From the NCBI GenBank assembly GCA_030840645.1, contig JAVEEC010000008.1:1-64000 (forward strand): a stretch of DNA of 64,000 nt. The letters are read 5' to 3'. The stretch is from Frankiaceae bacterium. Lineage in GTDB: Bacteria; Actinomycetota; Actinomycetes; BP-191. Of the stretch, positions 9,329 to 19,231 are shown in pieces (positions within the stretch are counted from its first letter, which is position 1; every line of letters starts with the position of its first letter). Below the pieces are notes generated by a model. It worked only from the letters and a program-made list of their open reading frames with translations, made no database searches and had not been told where the DNA came from. A program made the translations under genes and the position numbers.

Positions 9329-10434
9329 GCGTCTTCGACCGGCTGACGGGCCAGCGCGACGTGGTCACGGCGCTGCGCGCGGCGGTCGCGGGCGACGGCA
9401 TGACGCACGCCTGGCTGTTCACCGGTCCGCCGGGCTCGGGGCGGTCCGTCGCCGCGCGGGCGTTCGCGTCGGCGCTGCTCTGCGCCGACGGCGGCTGCGG
9501 CACGTGTACGTCCTGCCGCCAGTCGGCGGCGACCACGCACCCGAACCTCGTCGTCGTCGCGCCCGCAGGGCTGTCGATCTCCGTGGACGAGGCGCGCCGC
9601 GTCGTCCGCCAGGCCGCGCTGTCCGCAGCGGGGGGGAGTACCCACGTCGTCGTGGTCGAGGACGCCGACAGGCTGACCGAGCAGGCCGCGAACGCCTGGC
9701 TCAAGGCGATCGAGGAGCCGGAGGCCGGGTGCGTGTTCCTGCTCTGCGCGCCGAGCCCGGAGGACCTGCCGCCGACGATCCGGTCCCGGTGCCGGCTGGT
9801 GACGTTGCGGCTGCCGAGCGCGGACGACGTTGCCGAGGTGCTCGAACGCTCCGGTGTGGACGCGCCCACCGCCCGCTGGGCCGCGGCGGCCGCGCAGGGC
9901 CACGTCGGCCGCGCCCGCGCGCTCGCCGTCGACGCGGCCGCACGGGAGCAGCGGGAGCAGGCGTTGCGCGTCCCGGCCCGGCTCGCCACGGTCGGCGAGG
10001 CGCTGGCCGCCGCCGCCGACCTGGTCGAGGCGGCCGAGGCGGAGGCGGACCGGCGGACCAAGGAGGCGGCGGCGGCCGAGACCGAGTCGTTCGTGGAGAC
10101 GGTCGGCAAGGGGCGGGGGACCGCCGGGCTCTACAGCGACCTGGCGAAGAAGCAGCGGTCTCGGGAGACCCGCGCCCGGCGCGACTCGCTCGACCGCGCG
10201 CTGGTGGACCTCGCGGCGTGGTACCGCGACGTGCTGGCGTTGCAGGTCGGGTCGACGGTCGGGCTCGTCAACACCGACCAGGCCGATGCGATCCGCCTCG
10301 CCGCCGCCGACGGCGCGCCGGAGTCCACGATGCGCCGGATCGAGGCGGTGCTCTCCTGCCGCGAAGCGATCGCCGCGAACGTCACGCCGTTGCTCGCCGT
10401 CGAGCAGCTCACCCTCGCGCTGCGAAGCGCGTGA
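9325..10434 (+). CDS. holB: DNA polymerase III delta' subunit
   Basis: HAWLFTGPPGSGRSVAARAFASALLC, zinc-binding CGTCTSC, EDADRLTEQAANAWLKAIEEP, SRC motif; GTGA overlap with tmk. Confidence 0.93.
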   Translation: MSVFDRLTGQRDVVTALRAAVAGDGMTHAWLFTGPPGSGRSVAARAFASALLCADGGCGTCTSCRQSAATTHPNLVVVAPAGLSISVDEARRVVRQAALSAAGGSTHVVVVEDADRLTEQAANAWLKAIEEPEAGCVFLLCAPSPEDLPPTIRSRCRLVTLRLPSADDVAEVLERSGVDAPTARWAAAAAQGHVGRARALAVDAAAREQREQALRVPARLATVGEALAAAADLVEAAEAEADRRTKEAAAAETESFVETVGKGRGTAGLYSDLAKKQRSRETRARRDSLDRALVDLAAWYRDVLALQVGSTVGLVNTDQADAIRLAAADGAPESTMRRIEAVLSCREAIAANVTPLLAVEQLTLALRSA

Positions 10435-10448
10435 CCTAGAGTTCGTCC

Positions 10449-11300
10449 ATGGGCATGGTCTGCGCCGTGTCGTTCGAGCGGTACGGGCGCCTCTACTACC
10501 TCGACCCGGGAACGCACGCCCCGAAGGTCGGCGACCTGGTGCTCGTGCCGACCGACGACGGGCCCGAGGTCGCGGAGTGCGTGTGGGCGCCGCAGTACGT
10601 CGCCGACGACATCGGCGGGCTGCCGGTCCTCGCCGGCATCGCCGGCGCCGACGACCTGCGCCGTGACGAGCGCAACCGCCGCAAGCGGGCCGAGGCGAAG
10701 GTCGCGGCGAAGCGGCTGATCCGCGAGCACGCGTTGCCGATGAAGGTCGTCGCCGTCGACTACGCGGGGGCGCGCAACCGGCACACGATCTACTTCAACG
10801 CGGACGGCCGGGTCGACTTCCGCGCGCTGGTCCGCGACCTCGCCAAGACGCTTGGCGGCCGGGTCGAGCTGCGGCAGATCGGGGCGCGCGACACCGCGCG
10901 GGTGCAGGGCGGCATCGGGCCGTGCGGTCGCGACCTCTGCTGCGCGACGTTCCTCAAGGACTTCGAGCCGGTGTCGATCCGGATGGCGAAGGACCAGGAC
11001 CTACCGGTCAACCCGCTCAAGATCAGCGGCGCGTGCGGCCGGCTGATGTGCTGCCTCAAGTACGAGCACCCGCTGTACCAGGAGTTCAAGGCGACCGCGC
11101 CCAGGCTCGGTGAGCAGGTGGACTCGCCCGAGGGGCCGGGCACCGTCGTCGGCCACCACGTCCCCGCCGGCAACGTCGTCGTCCGCGTCGCCGCGACCGG
11201 CCGCCGGTGCGACTGCTCCGTCGCGTCGGTCTGCGGCTCGCGGCAGGAGTACGACGCCGGCGTCGCCGGCGGTCAGCGACCCGGGCCGGACGCCGAGTGA
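10449..11300 (+). CDS. PSP1/RicT (YaaT)-like protein
   Basis: GPCGRDLCCATFL and ISGACGRLMCCLKYEHPLY cysteine motifs. Confidence 0.9.
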   Translation: MGMVCAVSFERYGRLYYLDPGTHAPKVGDLVLVPTDDGPEVAECVWAPQYVADDIGGLPVLAGIAGADDLRRDERNRRKRAEAKVAAKRLIREHALPMKVVAVDYAGARNRHTIYFNADGRVDFRALVRDLAKTLGGRVELRQIGARDTARVQGGIGPCGRDLCCATFLKDFEPVSIRMAKDQDLPVNPLKISGACGRLMCCLKYEHPLYQEFKATAPRLGEQVDSPEGPGTVVGHHVPAGNVVVRVAATGRRCDCSVASVCGSRQEYDAGVAGGQRPGPDAE

Positions 11301-12847
11301 ACGCCAGGAGGACAGCCGCGGTCGCCGCGGCGGCGCTGCTGCTGTCGGGCTGCCACGTCGGCCGCGTCCGGCGCGCGGTCCCGACGGGGACGGCGACGGC
11401 CGCGACCGTGCCGTCCGCGACCACATCGCCCGCGCCCGCGCTCGCCGCGACGATCGCGAGGTACGGCGCCGCCACGCTGAGCTGGAAGGGCTGCGGCGAC
11501 GGCTTCGAGTGCGCGCGGCTCACGGTCCCGCGCGACTACGCCGCTCCGGCCGGCGGCGACGTCACGATCTCGGTGATCCGGCTCAAGGCGCGGCAGCAGT
11601 CGCGGCGGATCGGCTCGCTCGTCCTCAACCCCGGCGGCCCCGGCGGCTCCGGCATCGAGTTCGCGCGCGGCGCCCGGCAGCTCCTGCCGAACGAGATCCT
11701 GGACCGGTTCGACACGGTGTCGTTCGACCCACGCGGGGTGGGGGAGAGCACGCCGGTCGACTGCCTCGACGACGCGCAGCTCGACAGGCTGGTCGCCGCC
11801 GACCCGACGCCGGACACTCCGGCGGAGCGGGCGGCGTTGTTCGACCTGAGCCGCGAGGAGGCGCTGGCCTGCGGGCGCAAGAGCGGGCCGCTGCTGCCGT
11901 TCGTCGCGACGGTCGACACGGCCAAGGACCTCGACGTCCTGCGGGCGGCGCTGCGCGACCAGAAGCTCACCTACGTCGGCTTCTCCTACGGCACGCTGCT
12001 CGGCGCGCGGTACGCGGAGCAGTTCCCGGGACACATCCGTGCCCTGGTTCTCGACGGCGCGGTCGACCCGATGCTGACGCCGCGGCAGACGACGCTGGCG
12101 CAGGCGCTCGGCTTCGAGCGCGCGCTGGCCGCGTTCCTCGCGGACTGCGAGCAGCAGCGGTGCGCGTTCGCGTCGCACGGCCCGATCGGGGACACGTTCG
12201 ACACGCTGATGGCGCGCGTCGAACGCGACCCGATCCCGGCGAGCCAGTACCCGGGCCGGCTGCTCGGTCCCAGCGAGGCGCTGTTCGGCGTCGCGGCCGC
12301 GCTGTACTCGCGCGAGGGCGGCTGGCCGCTGCTGCGCGACGCGCTGGAGTCGGCGTACTCCGCGAAGGACGCGTCGGGGCTGTTCGCGCTCTTCGACAAC
12401 CTCGTCGAACGCGACCGCGACGGCCACTACTCGAACTCCCTCGAAGCGCAGGCGGCGATCTCCTGCGTCGACAGCGCGTACCCGCGCGACCCGGCGGCGT
12501 ACGACGCCGACGCGGTCGCGTTCAAGAAGCAGGCGCCGCGCTTCGGCGAGGCGCTGGCCTACGGGCCGGTCGCCTGCGCCTACTGGCCGGTGCCGCCGGT
12601 CTCGAAGCCGGGTCCGGTCAAGGCGCCGGGCGCGCCGAAGGTGCTGGTCGTCGGCACCACCCGTGACCCCGCGACGCCGTACGCGTGGAGCGTCTCGCTG
12701 GCCAAGCAGCTCGCCGCCGAGCTGCTCACCCACGTCGGCGACGGGCACACGGCGTACGGCTACTCGCGGAGCTCCTGCGTCGACCGCGAGGTGGACGCGT
12801 ACCTGCTCGCGCTGGCCCTGCCGAAGCCGGGCACGCGCTGTCCGTGA
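11297..12847 (+). CDS. Alpha/beta hydrolase, tripeptidyl-aminopeptidase-like, probable lipoprotein
   Basis: Lipobox LLLSGC, GFSYGTLLG nucleophile elbow, C-terminal TAP-like region (GTTRDPATPYAW...HTAYG); GTGA overlap with the previous gene. Confidence 0.88.
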   Translation: MNARRTAAVAAAALLLSGCHVGRVRRAVPTGTATAATVPSATTSPAPALAATIARYGAATLSWKGCGDGFECARLTVPRDYAAPAGGDVTISVIRLKARQQSRRIGSLVLNPGGPGGSGIEFARGARQLLPNEILDRFDTVSFDPRGVGESTPVDCLDDAQLDRLVAADPTPDTPAERAALFDLSREEALACGRKSGPLLPFVATVDTAKDLDVLRAALRDQKLTYVGFSYGTLLGARYAEQFPGHIRALVLDGAVDPMLTPRQTTLAQALGFERALAAFLADCEQQRCAFASHGPIGDTFDTLMARVERDPIPASQYPGRLLGPSEALFGVAAALYSREGGWPLLRDALESAYSAKDASGLFALFDNLVERDRDGHYSNSLEAQAAISCVDSAYPRDPAAYDADAVAFKKQAPRFGEALAYGPVACAYWPVPPVSKPGPVKAPGAPKVLVVGTTRDPATPYAWSVSLAKQLAAELLTHVGDGHTAYGYSRSSCVDREVDAYLLALALPKPGTRCP

Positions 12848-12871
12848 CCCGGTAGAGTCTCCCCGTTCCAC

Positions 12872-12944
12872 GCCGCCCTAGCTCAGTCGGCAGAGCATCT
12901 CACTCGTAATGAGAAGGTCGTCGGTTCGATTCCGACGGGCGGCT
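12872..12944 (+). tRNA. tRNA-Thr (anticodon CGU); CCA encoded at 12945-12947
   Basis: GCCGCCC acceptor pairs with GGGCGGC; anticodon arm TCTCA-CTCGTAA-TGAGA; T-arm TCGG-TTCGATT-CCGA. Confidence 0.95.
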
Positions 12945-12960
12945 CCACGCACGGCGAGAC

Positions 12961-12979
12961 CGGCGCCCGGCGGGCGCCG
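12961..12979 (+). terminator. GC hairpin downstream of tRNA-Thr
   Basis: CGGCGCCC GGC GGGCGCCG perfect stem. Confidence 0.5.
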
Positions 12980-13017
12980 TGTGAAATTCGGGGCAAACTA
13001 GTCCTGGTCGGACGGCC

Positions 13018-13182
13018 TCACACCGGGCACACTTCCGCGTACGGCGCCGGGTACCCAGAGGCGCTGTAGGTGTACACGCCCAGGCAGTCCGGCGCGGCTG
13101 CCCGGTCCGGACGCGGCGACGGCGCGACCGGGAGTGTCACCAGCAGGAGCGCGAGGAGGGGGAGGGTGAGCGGCTTGACCAC
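13018..13182 (-). CDS. Small (54 aa) putative secreted peptide
   Basis: VVKPLTLPLLALLLVTLPVAPSPRPDRAAAPDCLGVYTYSASGYPAPYAEVCPV; GTG preceded by GGAAGG; signal-peptide-like N-terminus. Confidence 0.5.
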   Translation of the reverse strand: MVKPLTLPLLALLLVTLPVAPSPRPDRAAAPDCLGVYTYSASGYPAPYAEVCPV

Positions 13183-13183
13183 G

Positions 13184-14161
13184 ATGGACCTTCCGACGTC
13201 GAACGTGCTTCCGACTACTACTGCACGTACGGCGCCCGCGAGCGTTACCGCGTACCGGCTCGGCGAGGTCTGGCCGGAGGTCTCCGCGCGGCTCGACCGG
13301 ATGCTCGCGAGCCGCGGCGTCGACCCGGTGCAGCGCCAGGACATCGCGCAGGAGGTGGCGTTGCGCGCGCTGGACAAGCAGGTGCCGTTCACCGACCCGG
13401 GCGACCTGTACCGCTGGGCCGCGACGACCGCCAGGAACCTGCACGTCGACCTGCTCCGTACCGGCGGCCGGACCACCGGCGACGACGCGCTCGTCGTCGT
13501 CGCCGACCCGTCCGACGTCGCGCACACGGCCGAGCGCCGCGTCGCGCTGGGTCACGTGTGGCGGGCGCTCGCACTGATGCGGCCGGACCAGCAGGAGGCG
13601 ATCCTCGAGTCGCTCGACGAGGACCGGCACGCGCGCTCGTCCCAGCTGCTGGTACGGCGGCACCGCGCGCGGGCGACGTTGCGCCGCGCGGTCGGCGGCG
13701 TGCTCGCCGGCGTGGGCGCCGCGCGCCTGCGGCTGCGGACGCTGGGTGCCGCGGCGCCCGCGGTCACCTCCATGGCGGCGGTCGCGGTGCTCGCGCCGGT
13801 GCTCGCGCTCGACCTCGCGAGACCCGCTATCCACCGACCTGCGGTCGTACCCGCCCCTGCCCTCACCGTCCTGGACGGCGCCGCCCGGCCCGCGACGGTC
13901 GCCGTACGGAACCCGGCGACCCGGCAGGCCGCCGTGGCGCGTCGGGCCGCCGTCCCGTCACGGCGGAGAGCCCAGCCGCCCGGCGCTACGCGGAAGCCGA
14001 TCGCCGCGGTCGCGGCACCGGGTGGGTGGGGCGCCAGCGCCGAGCAGCGGCCCAACCCGGGCGGCGACAGGCGCGGCTGCGTCGGCAGCGCGCACGACCC
14101 GGAGATCGAGGTCTGCGCCCGTCCCGGCAGCTTCGTACCGCAGTTCCCGCCGGTGCCCTGA
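13184..14161 (+). CDS. Sigma-70-like (ECF-type) protein with C-terminal TM segment and extracytoplasmic tail
   Basis: RLDRMLASRGVDPVQRQDIAQEVALRAL...RWAATTARNLHVDLLR resembles sigma region 2; compact region 4-like HRARATLRR; hydrophobic VTSMAAVAVLAPVLALDL. Alternative in-frame TTG start at 13175. Confidence 0.65.
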   Translation: MDLPTSNVLPTTTARTAPASVTAYRLGEVWPEVSARLDRMLASRGVDPVQRQDIAQEVALRALDKQVPFTDPGDLYRWAATTARNLHVDLLRTGGRTTGDDALVVVADPSDVAHTAERRVALGHVWRALALMRPDQQEAILESLDEDRHARSSQLLVRRHRARATLRRAVGGVLAGVGAARLRLRTLGAAAPAVTSMAAVAVLAPVLALDLARPAIHRPAVVPAPALTVLDGAARPATVAVRNPATRQAAVARRAAVPSRRRAQPPGATRKPIAAVAAPGGWGASAEQRPNPGGDRRGCVGSAHDPEIEVCARPGSFVPQFPPVP

Positions 14162-14392
14162 CCGCTCGGCGAAGAAAACCTGCGCGCCGACCTGTAATGC
14201 AGGTGGCCCGCCACCGTGTACATACCGGTGCGGCCGATGACGCCGTGCCCGCCCGCCCGTGCGCCGCCACCCCCCCGGCGGCGCCCGGCGGGCGCACGGA
14301 CGGCTCGGCCCGCGTTCCGGCTCACCGGCGCGAGCCGGGCCGTCCCTCTCCGCCCCGGCGTTCCCCGCGTCCCTTCACCGAACGCAGCAGGA

Positions 14393-14881
14393 CTATGCGT
14401 CGCGGGCGCGGAGGCGGGCGTACGAACGGTCGATCTCCGCCTCCGCCTCGGCCCGACCGACCCAGGTCGCGCCCTCCACCGACTTCCCCGGCTCGAGGTC
14501 CTTGTACGTCTCGAAGAAGTGCTGGATCTCGAGCTGGTCGAACTGCGGCACGTGGAAGATGTCCTGGAGGTGCGAGTGGCGCGGGTCGTGCGCGGGCACC
14601 GCGAGGACCTTGTCGTCGCCGCCCTTCTCGTCCCGCATCCGGTACATGCCGATCGCGCGGCACTCGACCAGGCACCCGGGGAACGTCGGTTCGTCGAGCA
14701 GCACCAGCACGTCCAGCGGGTCGCCGTCCTCGCCGAGGGTGTTCTCGATGAACCCGTAGTCGGCCGGGTACCGCGTCGACGTGAACAGCATCCGGTCCAG
14801 CCGGATGCGACCGGACACGTGGTCCATCTCGTACTTGTTGCGCTGGCCCTTCGGGATCTCGACCGTGACGTCGAAGTTCAC
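14393..14881 (-). CDS. ppa: Inorganic pyrophosphatase
   Basis: [36 protein letters not shown] signature. Confidence 0.96.
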   Translation of the reverse strand: MNFDVTVEIPKGQRNKYEMDHVSGRIRLDRMLFTSTRYPADYGFIENTLGEDGDPLDVLVLLDEPTFPGCLVECRAIGMYRMRDEKGGDDKVLAVPAHDPRHSHLQDIFHVPQFDQLEIQHFFETYKDLEPGKSVEGATWVGRAEAEAEIDRSYARLRARDA

Positions 14882-14922
14882 TGCGCATCTCCTCGCTGCA
14901 GGTGCTCCAGTTAGTCTGCCCC

Positions 14923-16329
14923 GTGGCCAGCATCGGGCGCGTGTTCGCCGTCGTCGGCACCGCGGTCGCGGTGGTCGGGGGTGGCGGCGCGGGCGTCGCC
15001 GCCTACCGCGCCGCGCAGTCGCCCGCCGTTCCCTCGGCGTCACCGTCGTCGTCGCCGATGCCGACGGCCGTGCGGTCCCCGGCCCGGTCGCCGTTCGACC
15101 TCGACGCAACGCCCTCCGCCGGGCCGGCCGCCGTACCCTCCGGCGTCGCCCGCGCACTCGCCGGGCCGCTCGCGGTGCCCACCCTCGGCGCCCGCGTCGA
15201 CGCGACGGTCGCCGACGCGACGAGCGGCGCGACGCTCTACGACCGCGGCGGCGCGGTCGCCGTCGTGCCCGCGTCGACGGCGAAGCTGTTCACGGCCGCC
15301 GCCGCGCTGCACGCCCTCGGCGCGCAACGCCGCCTGGCGACCCGCGTCCTGGCCACCGGCCCCGTCGAGAGCGGGGTGCTGCGCGGCGACCTGGTCGTCG
15401 TCGGTGGCGGCGACCCGACCCTGGCGGCGACCGGCGGGACGTCGTACCCGCGGCCCGCGAGCCTCGCCGAGCTGGCCCGCCGGGTCCGCGCCGCGGGGGT
15501 CGCGCGGGTGACCGGCGGGGTGGTCGTGGACACGTCGCTGTTCGCGACGCCGGGCCTCGGACCGGGCTGGAAGCCGACGTACGTCAGCGAGGGGTCGGTC
15601 GCGCCGGTGACGGCGTTCGAGGTCGACGGCGGCCGGTCCGTCAGGGCCGGCTCGGGCCGGGCGGCGCGGCCCGACCTCGCCGGCGGCGCGCGGCTGCGCG
15701 ACGCGCTGCGCCGGGCCGGGGTGAGCCTGGGCAACGCCGTCAGGACCGGCTCCGCGCCCGGCGGCGCCACCGAGGTCGCGAGCGTCCAGTCGCCGACCGT
15801 CGCGGCGCTCGTCGAACGCATGCTGACCCGCAGCGACAACGACCTCGCCGAGGCGCTCGCGCGCCACGTCGCGCTCGCGCGCGGGCTGCGTACCGACTTC
15901 GCGGGCGCCGCGGCCGCGGTCGCCGCGACGGTCCGCGACCTCGGGCTGGTCGCGCCCGCCCTGGTCGACGCGTGCGGCCTCTCGCCCCGGAACCGCGTGA
16001 CCCCGGCCCAGCTCGTCGCGCTGCTCGCCCTCGCGACCCGCGACGCGACGCTGGCGCCGTTGGTGCAGGGGCTGCCGGTGGCCGGCTTCACCGGCACCCT
16101 CGCCTCCCGCTACGCCAAGGGCGCGGCGGCGCGCGCGGCCGGCTGGGTCCGCGCCAAGACCGGCTCGCTCGACAACGTCGCCACGCTGGCCGGGATCGTC
16201 GAGACGCGGTCCGGACGGCTGCTGGTGTTCGCGTTCGCGGCCGACCGGCTGCCGACGCGGTTCGTCGGCGCCGCGGCGAAGGCCCTCGACGTCGCGGCCG
16301 CCGCGCTCGCCGCGTGCGGCTGCGGGTGA
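14923..16329 (+). CDS. dacB: D-alanyl-D-alanine carboxypeptidase/endopeptidase (PBP4, S13 family)
   Basis: [15 protein letters not shown] (SxxK), SDNDLAEAL (SxN), [13 protein letters not shown] (KTG). Confidence 0.92.
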   Translation: MASIGRVFAVVGTAVAVVGGGGAGVAAYRAAQSPAVPSASPSSSPMPTAVRSPARSPFDLDATPSAGPAAVPSGVARALAGPLAVPTLGARVDATVADATSGATLYDRGGAVAVVPASTAKLFTAAAALHALGAQRRLATRVLATGPVESGVLRGDLVVVGGGDPTLAATGGTSYPRPASLAELARRVRAAGVARVTGGVVVDTSLFATPGLGPGWKPTYVSEGSVAPVTAFEVDGGRSVRAGSGRAARPDLAGGARLRDALRRAGVSLGNAVRTGSAPGGATEVASVQSPTVAALVERMLTRSDNDLAEALARHVALARGLRTDFAGAAAAVAATVRDLGLVAPALVDACGLSPRNRVTPAQLVALLALATRDATLAPLVQGLPVAGFTGTLASRYAKGAAARAAGWVRAKTGSLDNVATLAGIVETRSGRLLVFAFAADRLPTRFVGAAAKALDVAAAALAACGCG

Positions 16330-16381
16330 CCCGGATACCATCGACCGACAGTCCGCAACGACGCTCGTAAAGGACCTGCCG

Positions 16382-16648
16382 ATGTCGCCCCGCCACCCCG
16401 TCCGTGCCGCGTCCGTTCTCGCGACGACCGTCGCGACGACGCTGCTGCTCGCGTTCTGCGGTACGGCGTTCGCGCAGCCGGACATCCCCCCGGGCCACAA
16501 GGATCTCAAGAACGGCCGCCCGTGGACGTTCAAGTTCAACGACATGATCGTCGCGGGCGCGGTGCTGCTGCTCGTCGCGATCGTCGTCGGCTACCTGGTC
16601 AAGTCCCGCGACTTCCGCGCCAACGCCAAGCGGGGCGGCAGCAAGTAG
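16382..16648 (+). CDS. Small membrane/secreted hypothetical protein (88 aa)
   Basis: Signal-like N-terminus plus C-terminal TM AGAVLLLVAIVVGYLV. Confidence 0.6.
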   Translation: MSPRHPVRAASVLATTVATTLLLAFCGTAFAQPDIPPGHKDLKNGRPWTFKFNDMIVAGAVLLLVAIVVGYLVKSRDFRANAKRGGSK

Positions 16649-17745
16649 TGGCGTCGCCCGGGATGATCGACTGGGACGTCGCTGTCGCCACCGCCCGCGC
16701 CCTGGTCCGTCCGGGGCCCGACGTCACCCCGGCCGAGGCCCGGGCCGTCGCGACCGAGCTGCGCGCGCTGGTGCCCGACGCCGAACGCCACGTGGCGGCG
16801 TTCGCCCGACTGACCATCCCGGATACCCACGTCCCCGTCGCGATCGTCGACCGGGTCGGCTGGGTGAGGGCGAACGTCGACGGCTTCCAGGTCGCCCTCG
16901 AACCCCTCGTCGGCAAGATCGCCGAGAAGCGCCGGGCCGAGCCGGGTCCGGTCGTTCGGGCCGTCGGCTCGCGGGTCACCGGGGTCCAGGTCGGCACCGT
17001 CATGGCGTACCTCGCGGCCCGGGTGCTCGGCCAGTTCGAGCTGTTCCTGCCGCCGGGCGAGGGCGACAACGGCCGCCTCACGCTCGTCGCCCCGAACATC
17101 GTCGAGACCGAACGCCGCCTCGGCGTCGACCCGCACGACTTCCGGCTCTGGGTGACGTTGCACGAGGTCACGCACCGGACGCAGTTCACCGCGGTGCCGT
17201 GGCTGCGCGGGTACTTCACCGGGCAGGTCAAGGAGTACATCGACGCCGCCGACCTCGACCCGGCGCAGCTGCTGCACCGCCTCCGCGACGCGGCCGGCGC
17301 CGTCCGCGGGGCGGTGACGGGCGGCGACGGCGGCAGCCTGCTGGAGGCGTTGCAGACGCCCGAGCAGCGGGAGATCGTCGCGCGGCTGCAGGCGTTGATG
17401 AGCCTGCTCGAAGGCCACGGCGACTACGTCATGGACGGCGTGGGGCCGGCCGTCGTGCCGACGGCGGAGACGATCCGCGAACGCTTCGACGAGCGCCGCA
17501 AGGGCTCCGGCCCGGTGGACCGGATGATCCGGCGGCTGTTCGGCCTCGACCTCAAGATGCGGCAGTACGCCGAGGGCGAGAAGTTCGTGCGGTCCGTCGC
17601 GGACGCCGTCGGCATGGACGGGTTCAACCGCGTCTGGGCCTCGCCGGAGACGCTGCCGACCCCGGCCGAGATCACCGACCCGGCGGCCTGGGTCGCCCGG
17701 GTGGCGGCGCCCGCGCTCGGGGCGACGGAGGATGGCGGGGCCTGA
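16648..17745 (+). CDS. Zinc-dependent metalloprotease of the family encoded next to tilS in actinobacteria
   Basis: LHEVTHRTQF zinc motif, LEGHGDYVMDGVG, KMRQYAEGEKFV; position next to tilS. Confidence 0.88.
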   Translation: MASPGMIDWDVAVATARALVRPGPDVTPAEARAVATELRALVPDAERHVAAFARLTIPDTHVPVAIVDRVGWVRANVDGFQVALEPLVGKIAEKRRAEPGPVVRAVGSRVTGVQVGTVMAYLAARVLGQFELFLPPGEGDNGRLTLVAPNIVETERRLGVDPHDFRLWVTLHEVTHRTQFTAVPWLRGYFTGQVKEYIDAADLDPAQLLHRLRDAAGAVRGAVTGGDGGSLLEALQTPEQREIVARLQALMSLLEGHGDYVMDGVGPAVVPTAETIRERFDERRKGSGPVDRMIRRLFGLDLKMRQYAEGEKFVRSVADAVGMDGFNRVWASPETLPTPAEITDPAAWVARVAAPALGATEDGGA

Positions 17746-18667
17746 CCCGGCGGTCGCCGACGTCCGCCGGGCCGTCCGGGCGTTCCTCGCAACGACGCCG
17801 CCCGGCTCGCTGACCGTCGCCGCCGTCTCCGGCGGCGCCGACTCGCTCGCGCTGCTCGCCGCCCTGGCCTGGGAGGCGCCGCGCAACGACCGCCGCGCCG
17901 CCGCCGTCACGGTCGACCACGGCTTGCACAGAGGCTCGGCCACGCAGGCCGCGGCCGTCGTCGCCCAGGCCGCCGCGCTCGGCCTCGACTGCGAAGTCCT
18001 GACCGTTGCTCCCGACGGGCGGAACGAGGCCGATGCGCGCCGCGCCCGCTACGCCGCCCTCGACGCCGTCGACGCCGGCGCCGTCCTGCTCGGCCACACC
18101 CGCGACGACCAGGCCGAGTCGGTCCTGCTCGGCCTCGCCCGCGGCTCCGGCGCGCGTTCGCTGTCGGGCATGCCGGCGACCCGGGGCCGGTACGCGCGGC
18201 CGTTCCTCGACCTCACCCGCGTCACCACGGAACGCGCCTGCGCCGCCCTCGGCCTCGTTCCCTGGGCCGACCCCGCCAACGACGACCCGCGCTTCGCACG
18301 CAACCGCGTCCGGCACCGTGTCCTCCCGGTCCTGGAGGCCGAGCTCGGCCCCGGCGTTGCCGCCGCCCTGGCCAGGACCGCCGGGCTGCTGCGGGCCGAC
18401 GCGGACCTGCTCGACGCCCTGACGCCGGAGCTCGCTGCGCCGTTCGATGTCGCCGTCCTGGCCGTCCTGCCCAGCGCGTTCCGGACCCGCGTCCTGCGCC
18501 GCGGCGCGGTCGCCGCGGGCAGCCCGGCGAACGACCTCACCGCCGCCCACGTCGTCGCTATGGACGCATTGGTCACGGAGTGGCACGGCCAGCGGGGCGT
18601 CGACCTGCCCGGCGGCTTGGCGGCGGTGCGGACGTGTGACACGGTGGCGTTCCGCCCGCAGGCATAG
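17732..18667 (+). CDS. tilS: tRNA(Ile)-lysidine synthase
   Basis: AVSGGADSLALLAAL P-loop, VDHGLHRGS, LLGHTRDDQAES. Confidence 0.94.
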   Translation: MAGPDPAVADVRRAVRAFLATTPPGSLTVAAVSGGADSLALLAALAWEAPRNDRRAAAVTVDHGLHRGSATQAAAVVAQAAALGLDCEVLTVAPDGRNEADARRARYAALDAVDAGAVLLGHTRDDQAESVLLGLARGSGARSLSGMPATRGRYARPFLDLTRVTTERACAALGLVPWADPANDDPRFARNRVRHRVLPVLEAELGPGVAAALARTAGLLRADADLLDALTPELAAPFDVAVLAVLPSAFRTRVLRRGAVAAGSPANDLTAAHVVAMDALVTEWHGQRGVDLPGGLAAVRTCDTVAFRPQA

Positions 18668-18685
18668 CTCACGAGCTGGAGCCCC

Positions 18686-19231
18686 GTGTACGACGACGCC
18701 ATCGACAAGATCCTCATCACCGAGGACGAGATCCGCGACAAGATCGGCGAGATGGCGAAGCAGATCAGCGCCGACTACGACGGTCGCGAGATCCGCATGG
18801 TGGGCGTGCTCAAGGGTGCGTTCATGGTCATCAGCGACCTCGCCCGCGCCCTCTCCGTACCGCTGTCCATCGACTTCATGTCGGTGGCGTCGTACGGCAG
18901 CGGCACGTCCACGTCCGGCGTCGTCCGCATCCTCAAGGACCTGGACCGCGACGTCGCCGGGCAGCACGTCCTGGTGGTCGAGGACGTCATCGACTCGGGG
19001 CTGACCCTCAACTGGCTGCTCCGCAACCTCCGCGCCCGCCAGCCCGCCTCGATCGAGGTCGCCGCGCTGCTCCGCAAGCCCTCGGCCGCCCAGGTCGAGG
19101 TGCCGGTGAAGTACGTGGGGTTCGACCTGGAGAACGTGTTCGTCGTCGGCTACGGCCTCGACTACGCCGAGCAGTACCGCAACCTGCCGTTCATCGGCAC
19201 CCTCAAGCCGGGGATCGCCCCGGGCACGTAG
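18686..19231 (+). CDS. hpt: Hypoxanthine phosphoribosyltransferase
   Basis: VLKGAFMVISDLARAL, VLVVEDVIDSGLTL PRPP motif, YVGFDLENVFVVGYGLDYAEQYRNLPFIG. Confidence 0.96.
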   Translation: MYDDAIDKILITEDEIRDKIGEMAKQISADYDGREIRMVGVLKGAFMVISDLARALSVPLSIDFMSVASYGSGTSTSGVVRILKDLDRDVAGQHVLVVEDVIDSGLTLNWLLRNLRARQPASIEVAALLRKPSAAQVEVPVKYVGFDLENVFVVGYGLDYAEQYRNLPFIGTLKPGIAPGT

